This document shows positions 27,301-34,170 of a stretch of 64,000 nucleotides of DNA, in pieces. Position numbers and translations under genes: made by a program. The notes below the pieces were generated by a model. It ran no database searches. It worked only from the letters and a program-made list of their open reading frames with translations, and had not been told where the DNA came from. Positions within the stretch are counted from its first letter, which is position 1; every line of letters starts with the position of its first letter. The stretch comes from an uncultured Bacteroidota bacterium (GTDB lineage: Bacteria; Bacteroidota; Bacteroidia; Bacteroidales; P3): contig CADAQX010000007.1 of assembly GCA_902790215.1 (NCBI GenBank), positions 45,589 through 109,588 of the forward strand. The letters are read 5' to 3'.

Positions 27301-27427
27301 CGGGGAATTCATTCTTGTTCAAATGAGGCAAAGCATAGATTCCGATAGCCACCACAGCAATGATGCTGAGTGCCAGAATGGGGAAACTGCGCATCGCCCC
27401 CTCAATCATATTGGTTCTTCGAGCCAT
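24305..27427 (-). CDS. RND-family efflux pump (AcrB/MexB-like)
   Basis: 1040 residues, the standard RND length. It has the N-terminal helix (RSFPILALSIIAVVAIGIYA), two periplasmic loops, and the TM4 proton-relay motif with two Asp in AVLGMIVDDSVVVIDG. A second 5-6 helix bundle contains the matching ISLVGIIVRNAIIMYDYV. It pumps substrates out across both membranes with the adaptor and TolC partners, using the proton gradient. The substrate type (drug or metal) is not readable. The start is ATG 27427 (MARRTNMIEG); about 30 in-frame codons upstream belong to repeat B copy 3. The stop is supplied by repeat B copy 2. Confidence 0.95.
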   Translation of the reverse strand: MARRTNMIEGAMRSFPILALSIIAVVAIGIYALPHLNKNEFPDVTIRQGVVAVIYPGATAEEVEEQVTGKVEDYLFTFNEVDKTKTYSYSKDGMLYVFVTMEHSDGDAKVTWSRIREGLSLFRVTDLPQGVAATAVVDDFGNASSLLIALESAERSPRELEEVSKALSARLRNIPELGRINVVGDQKEEIAVHMDPVKLTQYAISPSIVSAELAAQGFRTISGKLENDEGHALVHVSIPYGDLYNLNELVVFSDPVTGQVLRLRDVARLEPHYPDNVPHIVYSDSVTDNTRCIVLSLEMRSGNNVVEFGKKVENVMAEYEQTLTPDIHIHRITDQPQVVDRSVRSFLRDLIEAILVVIVVMLLLFPLRTALVSSTSVPICIAATLGIMYFLGFELNTVTLAALIAVLGMIVDDSVVVIDGYTDLLKAGHSRWYAAAVSTSKLANSMLFATASIAMMFFPAIAIFKGNMLGDFIKLFPWMILIALACSFFYAILVIPFLSARLIRQSTPNKKTRVERVQEQFFSALQNGYRWLLDRCFRHKKITLAIGAVSVVAGVLLFAAVNIQILPKAERDSFAIEMRLDASASLKETSVAADSLRKLLMADPRITSVTSFVGMSSPRFHITYAPQLPSDNYAQLIVKTVDDNATKAVIDEYAHRYENVFPNAQMRFKQLDYQMALSPIEIYIKGDNYDSLAIVRDSLIRFMREDSKLFYVHSDYDETEEIVDVVLKSDVANSLGITQSALSVYISGALSGTHLSSMWEGGYNIPITVYSDGSQNLDYSSLGDLLVPCATPGMWVPLRQVADIHPRYHHNNMPHRNGVRCITVSADAMSGAGQLKELASIGRRIDRMELPDGVTWEYGGAMEYSRELLPGLILAVIAALCVMFLVLIVHYGKIGISILSISMAVLCLFGATFGLWLFGYDFSITATLGLISLVGIIVRNAIIMYDYVAELRSKEQMSVSDAAYHAGLRRMRPIFLTSATTALGVIPMITAGTLLWAPMGVVVCFGTIFTLPLVVTILPVAYCVAFENKKRVNHRPIKIK

Positions 27428-27437
27428 CTCATTATAA

Positions 27438-27536
27438 TTTTGAATTAAATTGAAAAGTGAAAAGTGAAAAGTGAAAATTTGTCGACCTGTGGTGCGGCAG
27501 CAACTTTCAATTTTCATTTTTCAATTCAATTTTCAC
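27438..27536. repeat. Composite hairpin repeat, family B, copy 3 (inverted)
   Basis: Arm AATTGAAAAGTGAAAAGTGA, core GTTGACCTGTGGTGCGGCAG-type (here GTCGACCTGTGGTGCGGCAG) CAAC, arm TTTCAATTTTCATTTTTCAA. The right arm encodes the last ~9 codons and the stop of the adaptor gene. Confidence 0.85.
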
Positions 27537-28556
27537 CTTGGCACCGGTATACAATTTCTGCTGTCCGGATACTATCACCGAGTCGCCGGCATTCAGTCCA
27601 GACTCGACCATCACACCATTGCGGATAAAGTCGCCGACCGTCACAACACGGTGGTATGCTTTTCCGCTTTCCACCACCCATACAATCGTTCCCTCGGGCA
27701 TCACCTGCACACACTCGGCCGGGACTACAATGCCCGCCTTTGTGTCGATATCCACCTTCACCTTCGCCACCATATCCGGCAGCAGCCCCGCAGTATTGAT
27801 AGCCGAGGAACCCTGTGTCAGCATTGTTCCGTAAACCTTATAGGTATGTCCCAGCGGATTGGCCACAAGACTCTTGTCAGATACCCGCAGGGCAAACTCT
27901 TTGTCATCCAATGCAGGGATGACAGCCTTTGCCGTAGTGCCAACCGGCAGGAGTCCTACCTCGTGCTCAGGGACGGAAAAAGCCACACGCAGCCGTCCCA
28001 AGTCGATGACGCGGGCAAAAGGCTCCACCGGCTTCAATTCCTCCCCTACATGGTGTGTACCGCACGACACCACGCCGTCGAAAGGGGCACGCAACACACA
28101 ATCTTCAACCCGCTGACGGGCGGCGGTCTCTGCCTGACGGGCTTTCTCAAGGTCTGTCTCCATCTGCACCCAGCGCACATCGCTTATTCCACCCTCCTCA
28201 TGCACTCGCTGCATGCGGCCGTATGCATCCTCAGCCTGGCGCAAGGCTGCACAGGCCGAGCCCCACAGGCTGCGTGCCGTCGTGGCATCCACTTCTGCCA
28301 GCACCTGGCCTTTCTTCACCCGCTGCCCGTTGTGTGCGGCGACCTTTGTCAACCGGCCGCCAAGGGGGAAATACACATCTATCTCAACTTCCGAGCCGAT
28401 GGAACCCACATATTCACGCTGGTTCATGTTCTCGCCTCCGTTCACCACCATTACCTGGACGCCGACAGAGTCTCGCCAGCCTGTGTCCTGATTCCTGCCG
28501 CCGCAGCTGCAAAACAAAGTGACACTGCAAAGTAAAAGTATAAATACTATCTTCAT
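27507..28556 (-). CDS. RND periplasmic adaptor (membrane fusion) lipoprotein
   Basis: 349 residues. The lipobox LFCSC gives an inner-membrane-anchored lipoprotein. The usual order follows: half-lipoyl (GGRLTKVAAHNGQRVKKGQV), a helical hairpin (about 100-145, with ALRQAEDAYGRMQRV and DLEKARQAETAAR), the second half-lipoyl (LRAPFDGVVSCG), a beta-barrel and the membrane-proximal domain. It links the pump and TolC. It is the first gene of the efflux operon. The C-terminus KVKIELKNEN is read from the arm of repeat B copy 3, so the repeat has replaced or extended the native end. Upstream lies family A copy 2. Confidence 0.93.
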   Translation of the reverse strand: MKIVFILLLCSVTLFCSCGGRNQDTGWRDSVGVQVMVVNGGENMNQREYVGSIGSEVEIDVYFPLGGRLTKVAAHNGQRVKKGQVLAEVDATTARSLWGSACAALRQAEDAYGRMQRVHEEGGISDVRWVQMETDLEKARQAETAARQRVEDCVLRAPFDGVVSCGTHHVGEELKPVEPFARVIDLGRLRVAFSVPEHEVGLLPVGTTAKAVIPALDDKEFALRVSDKSLVANPLGHTYKVYGTMLTQGSSAINTAGLLPDMVAKVKVDIDTKAGIVVPAECVQVMPEGTIVWVVESGKAYHRVVTVGDFIRNGVMVESGLNAGDSVIVSGQQKLYTGAKVKIELKNEN

Positions 28557-28562
28557 AATTGA

Positions 28563-28748
28563 ATTATTGCTTGAATGCTTGATTGTGTTTTGTTGATATG
28601 TTGATACGTTGATATGTTGATATGTTTTGCGATGATATGTTGATATGATGATACGTTGATATGTTTTGCGTTGATATGTTGATATGTTGCGAGTCGGATA
28701 AACTTATCAACTTATCAACGAACAACGTATTTACACATTCAAGCAATC
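28563..28748. repeat. Composite hairpin repeat, family A, copy 2 (inverted)
   Basis: Begins with family E-like GCTTGAATGCTTGATTG, then many GTTGATATGTTGATACGTTG units, core GTTGCGAGTCGGATAAACTT, then AACTTATCAACTTATCAACG and a short E-like end. It fills the gap between the YD-repeat gene and the efflux adaptor gene and lies 5' of the adaptor. Confidence 0.8.
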
Positions 28749-28749
28749 A

Positions 28750-29592
28750 TTATTCATAGTACCTGAAAGTGCGGACTTCGAGAATCGTAGGGGAAGAAAC
28801 ACCTGCGGTGGTGCGGCGCACCCAGTTGCCGTGGTCGTCATAGACATAGGTGGCGATAATGGGAGCATGGCTTTCGCCTGACGAATTCCCCACCACTTCC
28901 TCGAGCACGCGACCAAGACTGTCGGTTCTCATCGGCGGGGGCGTTGCCATGTACCACTCATAGGTCCCGTCGCGATTGATCTTTGCTTTCAATTCCCCTT
29001 CGGAGTTATACTCATACCGCTCGGTCGAGGCATCGGGCCATGTGCGGCACACAAGCCGTCCGGCGGTGTCGTAGTCATAGCTGATGCGCGACCCGTCGGG
29101 GAAGACAAACCGCGTCAGATTGCCTTCTTTGTCGTACCGCATCCGGAAAGTATGCCGCTTGCCATCGGGACCGCGGAAGGCCGCTTTGCAACGGTGGCCA
29201 TTCCTGGAATAGGAATAGTCTGTAGTGCAGTACAGCGGTAGGCTGTCGAACGACATCCCTGCCGTATCCCGCCAAACCTCCTCCCTTATGCGGCGGCCCG
29301 TGCTGTCATAATCAAAGGCAATATGCCAACACGCCTCGCGGTCGCGATAGTAGTAATCCAGACAATGACCGCGACGGTCGAAACAGACCGTCTGCTGCGA
29401 CGCAAGCCCCCCGGAATACTCATGATACTTCTCACAGGTGAACATTGCAACGGGGCCCGTCACCGCATCGGCGAAGGTAGCATCCAGATTATACTGAGTG
29501 GGCGGGTCGGGCACATACGGAAACGGCACACCACCCTCCTCGCAGGAGGATAGTAAGACAAGAATTAAGAGGTATGAGCCAAGACGCTTCAT
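28750..29592 (-). CDS. Lipoprotein with YD (RHS-like) repeats
   Basis: 280 residues. The signal peptide MKRLGSYLLILVLLSSC ends in a lipobox. The mature protein contains several YD-type repeats, clearest at MRYDKEGNLTRFVFPDGSR, then ISYDYDTAGRLVCRTWPDAS and ERYEYNSEGELKAKINRDGT, a pattern of RHS-like surface proteins that form beta filaments or cages. It is far shorter than true RHS toxins and has no toxin tip, so a wall- or surface-binding lipoprotein is more likely. The start is ATG 29592; an upstream in-frame ATG lies in repeat B copy 4. Confidence 0.82.
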   Translation of the reverse strand: MKRLGSYLLILVLLSSCEEGGVPFPYVPDPPTQYNLDATFADAVTGPVAMFTCEKYHEYSGGLASQQTVCFDRRGHCLDYYYRDREACWHIAFDYDSTGRRIREEVWRDTAGMSFDSLPLYCTTDYSYSRNGHRCKAAFRGPDGKRHTFRMRYDKEGNLTRFVFPDGSRISYDYDTAGRLVCRTWPDASTERYEYNSEGELKAKINRDGTYEWYMATPPPMRTDSLGRVLEEVVGNSSGESHAPIIATYVYDDHGNWVRRTTAGVSSPTILEVRTFRYYE

Positions 29593-29597
29593 GTTGG

Positions 29598-29704
29598 GAA
29601 TTGAAAATTGAAAATTGAAAATTGAAAGTTGCTGCCGCACCACAGGTCAACAAATTTTCAATTTTCAATTTTCAATTTTCAATTTAATTCAACTTTCAAT
29701 TTGC
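29598..29704. repeat. Composite hairpin repeat, family B, copy 4
   Basis: Near-perfect long hairpin: four AATTGAAA units, core GTTGCTGCCGCACCACAGGT + CAAC, then AAATTTTCAATTTTCAATTT and further units. The right arm holds the stop of the 29696-30193 gene. Confidence 0.9.
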
Positions 29705-30193
29705 AATGGCTTTTGCCACCACGGCGGGCAGGTTGCCCTTGCGTTGCTGTTTGAGGAGTTTCTCCGTCATCTTGGACTTGCCTATGTGGGACTTGTAGGT
29801 CTCGTAGAAGCGCAGCGTTTCCTCTACAGCCACGTTGGCGCAGACGAGGGCTCCGTCGTCCTTATACTGGAGGGCATGGCGTGTCCATGCTGCCAGATAG
29901 GCGACGAGGAGGTCTTCTTTCTTTGAGTCGACGAGGTCGGAGCTGAGAACCACACTCACCTGTGGACTGCCGGAGAGCCAGCGGATGAGAAACGAGATGC
30001 ACTCTTCGTGCTTGGGTTGGTTGAACGCCGGGTCGGCGGTGAGAAGGTAGTTGCAGCAGTTCAGCACATCGGTCTCGTACTTGGCATAGTCCGACGGCCA
30101 CATCTTCTCAGGCATGATGGGGAGCGAGAACTGCTGTGCCATGGCCATCTGAGAAAGAACCAAAGCGGTAAGAATCAGTAATATTTTCTTCAT
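29696..30193 (-). CDS. Secreted protein of unknown function
   Basis: 165 residues. The signal peptide (MKKILLILTALVLSQMAMAQ) is followed by a helical protein with conserved-looking W and C positions (YETDVLNCCNYLLTADPAF, then W in FLIRWLSGSP) and a basic C-terminus (KLLKQQRKGNLPAVVAKAIA). I do not recognise the family; the length and layout are those of small periplasmic proteins common in Bacteroidota. It ends in an Asn codon and TGA taken from repeat B copy 4. The start is the ATG at 30193; earlier in-frame codons are in repeat B copy 5. Confidence 0.75.
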   Translation of the reverse strand: MKKILLILTALVLSQMAMAQQFSLPIMPEKMWPSDYAKYETDVLNCCNYLLTADPAFNQPKHEECISFLIRWLSGSPQVSVVLSSDLVDSKKEDLLVAYLAAWTRHALQYKDDGALVCANVAVEETLRFYETYKSHIGKSKMTEKLLKQQRKGNLPAVVAKAIAN

Positions 30194-30230
30194 TTCCTTA
30201 AAGTATTTTTTGATTGCTTGATTGTTTGGG

Positions 30231-30315
30231 AATTGAAAATTGAAAATTGAAAGTTGCTGCCGCACCACAAGTCAACAAATTTTCACTTTTCACTTTTCAC
30301 TTTTCAATTTAATTC
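30231..30315. repeat. Composite hairpin repeat, family B, copy 5
   Basis: Arm GAATTGAAAATTGAAAATTG, core GTTGCTGCCGCACCACAAGT + CAAC, arm AAATTTTCACTTTTCACTTT and on. It abuts the sdaA stop codon (TAG then TGAATTAAATTG on the minus strand). Confidence 0.85.
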
Positions 30316-30316
30316 A

Positions 30317-31507
30317 CTATTCCTCCACTGCAAGGCCACCCATGGAGGTCTCTTTGTAGAGGCTAGGCAGGTCGTGGCCCGTGCGTTTCATGGTGCGCAC
30401 CACCTTGTCGAACGAGATGATGTGCTTGCCGTCGCTCATCATGGCGTAGATGTTGATGTCCAATGCTCGCAGCGCAGCCATGGCGTTGCGCTCTATGCAG
30501 GGGATCTGCACCAGGCCGCACATGGGGTCGCATGTCAACCCTAAGTTGTGCTCCATAGCCATCTCTGCGGCATACTCTATCTGCTGGGGACTGCCGCCAA
30601 ACAGCTGGTTGGCCGCCACGGCAGCCATGACACAGGCACTTCCCACTTCGCCCTGGCATCCCACTTCGGCGCCCGACAGGGAGGCGTTGTGCTTGATGAC
30701 ATTGGCAAAGAGTCCGGCCGTGGCCATGGCACGCAGTATCTCGGTGTCGGAGAAGTCATGCGCTTTCTTCAGGTGGTAGAGCACAGCGGGCAGCACGCCC
30801 GACGAGCCACATGTGGGGGCGGTGACAATATGACCGCCTGCAGCGTTGCGCTCGGAGGTGGCCAGGGCGTAGGCGATGACCAGGGCACGGCTTTGCAGCG
30901 ACGGCTTGTAGGAGGAGGCGCGCACATAGTACTGCCTGGCCTTGCTGCGCAGGTGCAAGCCTCCCGGTATTACTCCTTCGGCCTGCAGTCCCTCGCGGAT
31001 GGTGGATTGCATCACTTCCCACATCTCCTGCAGGTACGGCCAGATGCCGTCGCCTTCGCATTGCTGCACGTATTCCCAGTAGGTCATGCCTTCGTGCTCG
31101 ATATAGGGCAGTATCTCGGCCAGCGTCGATTTGTCATACACGCTGACGCTCTCCTCGCGCACGGTTTCGTTGGCGAGGGCGCCGCCGCCCACGCTGTAGA
31201 TGGTCCATTCAGCAGTGGCGGTGCCTTGGGTGTCGAGTGCTTCGAAGTGCATCCCGTTGGTGTGGAAGGGCAGCACCACATCGGGTTTCCACACAATCTC
31301 GACGGGCAGGGGTGCGGAGCCGTCGGTGAGTGCCTTGTCGGTGTGGTGGCCGCGGCCCGTGGCCGCCAGGCTGCCGTAGAGGGTGACACGGATGGAGGCG
31401 GCATCGGGGTGGTCGGTGCGGAACTGCACCGCCGCCCGGTAGGGGGCCATGGTGTGGCTGCTCGATGGGCCGTAGCCTTTGCGGTATATTTTCTTTATCG
31501 ATTCCAT
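30317..31507 (-). CDS. sdaA: Iron-sulfur L-serine ammonia-lyase (serine dehydratase)
   Basis: 396 residues, single-chain form. The N-terminal beta domain begins IKKIYRKGYGPSSSHTMAPY. The C-terminal alpha domain has APTCGSSGVLPAVLYHL, VGCQGEVGSACVMAAVAANQ and CDPMCGLVQIPCIERNAMAA, whose Cys residues hold the catalytic [4Fe-4S] cluster. It deaminates L-serine to pyruvate and ammonia in the cytoplasm. Its promoter box (TACTTTTG, 31595-31602) lies about 90 bases upstream, and family A copy 3 fills the leader between them. It is divergent from thiN. Confidence 0.95.
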   Translation of the reverse strand: MESIKKIYRKGYGPSSSHTMAPYRAAVQFRTDHPDAASIRVTLYGSLAATGRGHHTDKALTDGSAPLPVEIVWKPDVVLPFHTNGMHFEALDTQGTATAEWTIYSVGGGALANETVREESVSVYDKSTLAEILPYIEHEGMTYWEYVQQCEGDGIWPYLQEMWEVMQSTIREGLQAEGVIPGGLHLRSKARQYYVRASSYKPSLQSRALVIAYALATSERNAAGGHIVTAPTCGSSGVLPAVLYHLKKAHDFSDTEILRAMATAGLFANVIKHNASLSGAEVGCQGEVGSACVMAAVAANQLFGGSPQQIEYAAEMAMEHNLGLTCDPMCGLVQIPCIERNAMAALRALDINIYAMMSDGKHIISFDKVVRTMKRTGHDLPSLYKETSMGGLAVEE

Positions 31508-31512
31508 TCGAT

Positions 31513-31583
31513 TTTCGTTGTCCGTTGATAAGTTGATAGGTTTATACGGCTCGCATCACATCAACGTATCAACATATCAACAT
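31513..31583. repeat. Composite hairpin repeat, family A, copy 3, in the sdaA leader
   Basis: GTTGATAAGTTGATAGGTTT, core ATACGGCTCGCATCAC, then ATCAACGTATCAACATATCA and AC. It lies between the sdaA promoter box and its start codon, so it should be transcribed as a hairpin in the sdaA 5' leader. Confidence 0.75.
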
Positions 31584-31594
31584 TATTCAATTTG

Positions 31595-31602
31595 CAAAAG
31601 TA
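31595..31602 (-). promoter_or_regulatory. TACTTTTG -7 promoter box of sdaA
   Basis: Minus-strand TAnnTTTG match, 88 bases before the sdaA ATG. Confidence 0.6.
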
Positions 31603-31655
31603 CACATTTTTTTCGTTATTTTCATTTTTCGACTTCCGATTTTCAATTTTCTTCG

Positions 31656-31663
31656 TACCTTTG
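31656..31663 (+). promoter_or_regulatory. TACCTTTG -7 promoter box of thiN
   Basis: Exact match, 37 bases before the thiN ATG at 31701; divergent from the sdaA promoter. Confidence 0.7.
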
Positions 31664-31700
31664 CCTTTGTTTGTACCCTCTACAATACTATGCAACACCA

Positions 31701-32372
31701 ATGAATATCATCATTATAGCCAACGGATTGTTTCCCGAAAAGCCATGGGTTGACACCCTGCTCGGCGGTGCCGACAGAGTGGTCTGCTGCGACGGGGCGA
31801 TAGAAAAATACCTTGGCTGGCACAGCCGCCAGACCCTCCTCCCCGACCATCCCGTGGATGTGGTGGGCGACGGGGACAGCCTCGACCCCGCCCTGATTGC
31901 CGAGGCGCGCCGCCGGGGCGTCGATGTGCATCACTATGTGGTGGAGGAGCAGGATTACAACGACCTGACCAAGGCCACCCGCCACGCCGTGGCGGAGGCT
32001 CGCCGCGCGGGCATTGCCGACAGCAAAATCGCCATCGACTATATCGGCGCCACGGGGCTGCGCGAGGACCACACGCTGGGCAACATCAGCCTGCTGGCCT
32101 ACTACATGGAGCAGTACCCCGGCATGGCGTTCCGCATGGTGGGCGACTACGGCGTGTTCGAGCCCATGCAGGGGCGTCGCCGCTTTGCGTCGCATGCAGG
32201 GCAGCAGGTGTCGCTCTTCTCCCTCACGCCCGACGTTCCCGTCACCGTAAGCGGTCTGCGCTGGCCGATAGAGGGGCGCTGCCTCACTTCGTGGTGGCAG
32301 GGCACCCTCAACGAGGCCGTGGGCGACACATTCGAGGTGCAGGGCGGCAGGATGATAGTTTTTATAAGTTGA
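31701..32372 (+). CDS. thiN: Thiamine pyrophosphokinase
   Basis: 223 residues. The N-terminal catalytic domain carries MNIIIIANGLFP, VVCCDGAIEKYL, VVGDGDSLDP and YNDLTKATRHA, the metal- and ATP-binding motifs of the family. The C-terminal thiamine-binding domain ends WWQGTLNEAVGDTFEVQGG. It makes thiamine diphosphate from thiamine and ATP. The start is ATG 31701, 37 bases behind the promoter box; in-frame codons further upstream read through the promoter and repeat A. The last sense codon and stop (AGT TGA) are the first bases of repeat B copy 6. Confidence 0.9.
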   Translation: MNIIIIANGLFPEKPWVDTLLGGADRVVCCDGAIEKYLGWHSRQTLLPDHPVDVVGDGDSLDPALIAEARRRGVDVHHYVVEEQDYNDLTKATRHAVAEARRAGIADSKIAIDYIGATGLREDHTLGNISLLAYYMEQYPGMAFRMVGDYGVFEPMQGRRRFASHAGQQVSLFSLTPDVPVTVSGLRWPIEGRCLTSWWQGTLNEAVGDTFEVQGGRMIVFIS

Positions 32373-32452
32373 AAGTTGAAAATTGAAAGTTGAAAGTTGC
32401 TGCCGCACCACACGTCAACATTTTTTCAATTTTCAACTTTCAACTTTCAACT
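32364..32452. repeat. Composite hairpin repeat, family B, copy 6
   Basis: Arm AAGTTGAAAGTTGAAAATTG, core GTTGCTGCCGCACCACACGT + CAAC, arm TTTTTTCAATTTTCAACTTT and on. It lies between two convergent genes; both thiN (plus) and the TSCPD gene (minus) end AGT TGA inside its two arms. Confidence 0.9.
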
Positions 32453-32689
32453 TACCTGGCGGATGGCGCGGCACAACTGGTCGGGACACGAGGTGTCTTT
32501 CCAGCCGCAGCGGATGCCTTCCAGACGGGACAGGACATCCTCGATTTTCATGCCCTCGACAAGGCGTCCGACGCCCTGCAGGTTGCCGTCGCAGCCGCCA
32601 AGGAAGACGACGTTGTGCAGGCGGCCGTCGATGATGTCGAAGTCGATGAGCTGGCTGCAGGTCTGTTCAGTTTGATAGGTGTAGTGCAT
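32447..32689 (-). CDS. TSCPD-domain small protein
   Basis: 80 residues. It contains the name-giving TSCPD tetrapeptide in GIRCGWKDTSCPDQLCRAIR, preceded by VVFLGGCDGNLQGVGRLVEG, which matches the TIGR03905-type family of short uncharacterised proteins; the same domain forms the tail of some ribonucleotide reductases. Cys residues at GGC, RC, SC and LC may bind metal. The start is ATG 32689 (MHYTYQTEQTC). Repeat B copy 7 separates it from radA upstream; its stop comes from repeat B copy 6. Confidence 0.85.
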   Translation of the reverse strand: MHYTYQTEQTCSQLIDFDIIDGRLHNVVFLGGCDGNLQGVGRLVEGMKIEDVLSRLEGIRCGWKDTSCPDQLCRAIRQVS

Positions 32690-32703
32690 GGGGGGTATTT
32701 TTT

Positions 32704-32797
32704 TTGAATTGAGAGTTGAAAGTTGAAAGTTGAAAGTTGCTGCCGCACCCGGATAATTCTCAATTCTCAATTCTCAATTCTCAATTCTCAATTATTT
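32704..32797. repeat. Composite hairpin repeat, family B, copy 7
   Basis: Arm AATTGAGAGTTGAAAGTTGA, core GTTGCTGCCGCACCCGGATA, arm ATTCTCAATTCTCAATTCTC and on. The inverted arm ends at the radA stop codon (TAA). The core's 3' half differs from other copies. Confidence 0.85.
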
Positions 32798-34170
32798 TAG
32801 GCGAATAGGTTGCGGAAGGCTTCTTCGATTACGCTGACGGCCACAATCTCGATGCCGGCTTGAGCGCGGGCGAGGTTGCGGGAGTCGTATTTGGAGATGA
32901 ATATTTTTTCAAAGCCGAGCCTTGCCGCTTCGCCCACCCGGCTGTCGATGCGGCTTACGGGGCGTACCTCGCCGCTGAGTCCCACCTCGGCGGCAAAGCA
33001 GTAGCGCGGGGAGATGGGGATATCGACATTGCTGGAGAGGATGCTGCAGGCCACGGCGAGGTCGAGTGCGGGGTCGCTGACGCGCAGGCCTCCCGCCATG
33101 TTGAGGAAGACATCCTTGGCACCCAGCTTGAAGCCGCAGCGTTTTTCGAGCACTGCCAGCAGCATGTTCATGCGCCGCATGTCGAAGCCGTTGGCGTTGC
33201 GCTGGGGTGTGCCATAGACGGCACTGCTGACGAGCGACTGCACTTCGACGAACATGGGACGGGCACCCTCGAGGGTGGCGGCGACGGCGGCTCCGCTGAG
33301 CTGCTCGTCGCGATGGGACAGGAGGAGTGCCGAGGGGTTGGACACTTCGGCGAGACCGCTGCCGCGCATCTCGAAGATGCCTATCTCGGCTGTGGAGCCG
33401 AAACGGTTCTTGAGGGCGCGGAGGATGCGGAAGCCGTAGTTGCGGTCGCCCTCGAACTGGAGGACGGCATCGACGATGTGCTCCATGACCTTGGGCCCCG
33501 CCAGGGAACCGTCCTTGGTGATGTGACCTACCAACAGCACGGGCACGCCGCTCTCTTTGGCATAGCGCTGCAGCTGGGTGGTGCATTCGCGTATCTGCGA
33601 CACACTTCCCGCACCGGACTCGATCAGCTCGGTGCTGACGGTCTGGATGGAATCGACAATGACCAGTTGGGGCTGCACGGCGGCGATATGCTCGAAGATG
33701 CGCTCCATGGAGGTTTCGCTCACCACGTAGCACTCGGCAGTCTGGCCGCCGGGGACAATGCGGTCGGCACGCATCTTGATTTGCTCTTCGCTTTCCTCGC
33801 CGCTGACGTAGAGGATGCGCTGTCCGGTCACTGCCAGTGCGGTCTGCAGCAGGAGGGTGCTCTTGCCTATGCCGGGTTCGCCGCCTATGAGCAGCAGCGA
33901 GCCGGGGACGATGCCGCCGCCCAGCACCCTGTCGAACTCGGCGCAGCGGGTTGGCAGCCGCTGTGTCTCGCTGTAGGTGACCTGCTGGATGAGCTTGGGT
34001 GTGGAGACTCCCGCGCCTTTGGTTGCCGACTTCTGTGCTGTGGCGGTTGCGGGTTTCAGCACCTCCTCGTCGAAGGTGTTCCACTTGCCGCACTCGGGGC
34101 AGCGGCCCAGCCAACTGCTGGACTGGTAGCCGCATTCACGGCAGAAATAGTATGTCTTTGCTTTAGCCAT
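32797..34170 (-). CDS. radA: DNA repair protein RadA
   Basis: 457 residues, the standard length. The N-terminal zinc finger has Cys10, Cys13, Cys24 and Cys27 (FCRECGYQ and GRCPECGKW). The RecA-like ATPase has Walker A GGEPGIGKSTLLLQ and the RadA-specific LKNRFGS motif. The C-terminal Lon-like domain ends with GLSGEVRPVSRIDSRVGEAA. It processes recombination intermediates by branch migration. Its first 8 bases overlap the end of the ThrE-like gene, so it is translated with the U32-ThrE operon. Confidence 0.95.
   Translation of the reverse strand: MAKAKTYYFCRECGYQSSSWLGRCPECGKWNTFDEEVLKPATATAQKSATKGAGVSTPKLIQQVTYSETQRLPTRCAEFDRVLGGGIVPGSLLLIGGEPGIGKSTLLLQTALAVTGQRILYVSGEESEEQIKMRADRIVPGGQTAECYVVSETSMERIFEHIAAVQPQLVIVDSIQTVSTELIESGAGSVSQIRECTTQLQRYAKESGVPVLLVGHITKDGSLAGPKVMEHIVDAVLQFEGDRNYGFRILRALKNRFGSTAEIGIFEMRGSGLAEVSNPSALLLSHRDEQLSGAAVAATLEGARPMFVEVQSLVSSAVYGTPQRNANGFDMRRMNMLLAVLEKRCGFKLGAKDVFLNMAGGLRVSDPALDLAVACSILSSNVDIPISPRYCFAAEVGLSGEVRPVSRIDSRVGEAARLGFEKIFISKYDSRNLARAQAGIEIVAVSVIEEAFRNLFA

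Noticed and set aside
24305-27517. Longer pump protein starting MKIESCCRTTG..
   Set aside because: The extra ~30 codons are read from repeat B copy 3, and the same peptide appears in front of unrelated genes. The real start is the ATG at 27427.
28563-31700. Other upstream extensions (MVRQQLSIFNF.. and MSVDKLIS.. type) before lipoprotein, secreted and thiN genes
   Set aside because: All are translations of B or A repeats, while a proper signal peptide or family start lies downstream at 29592, 30193 and 31701.
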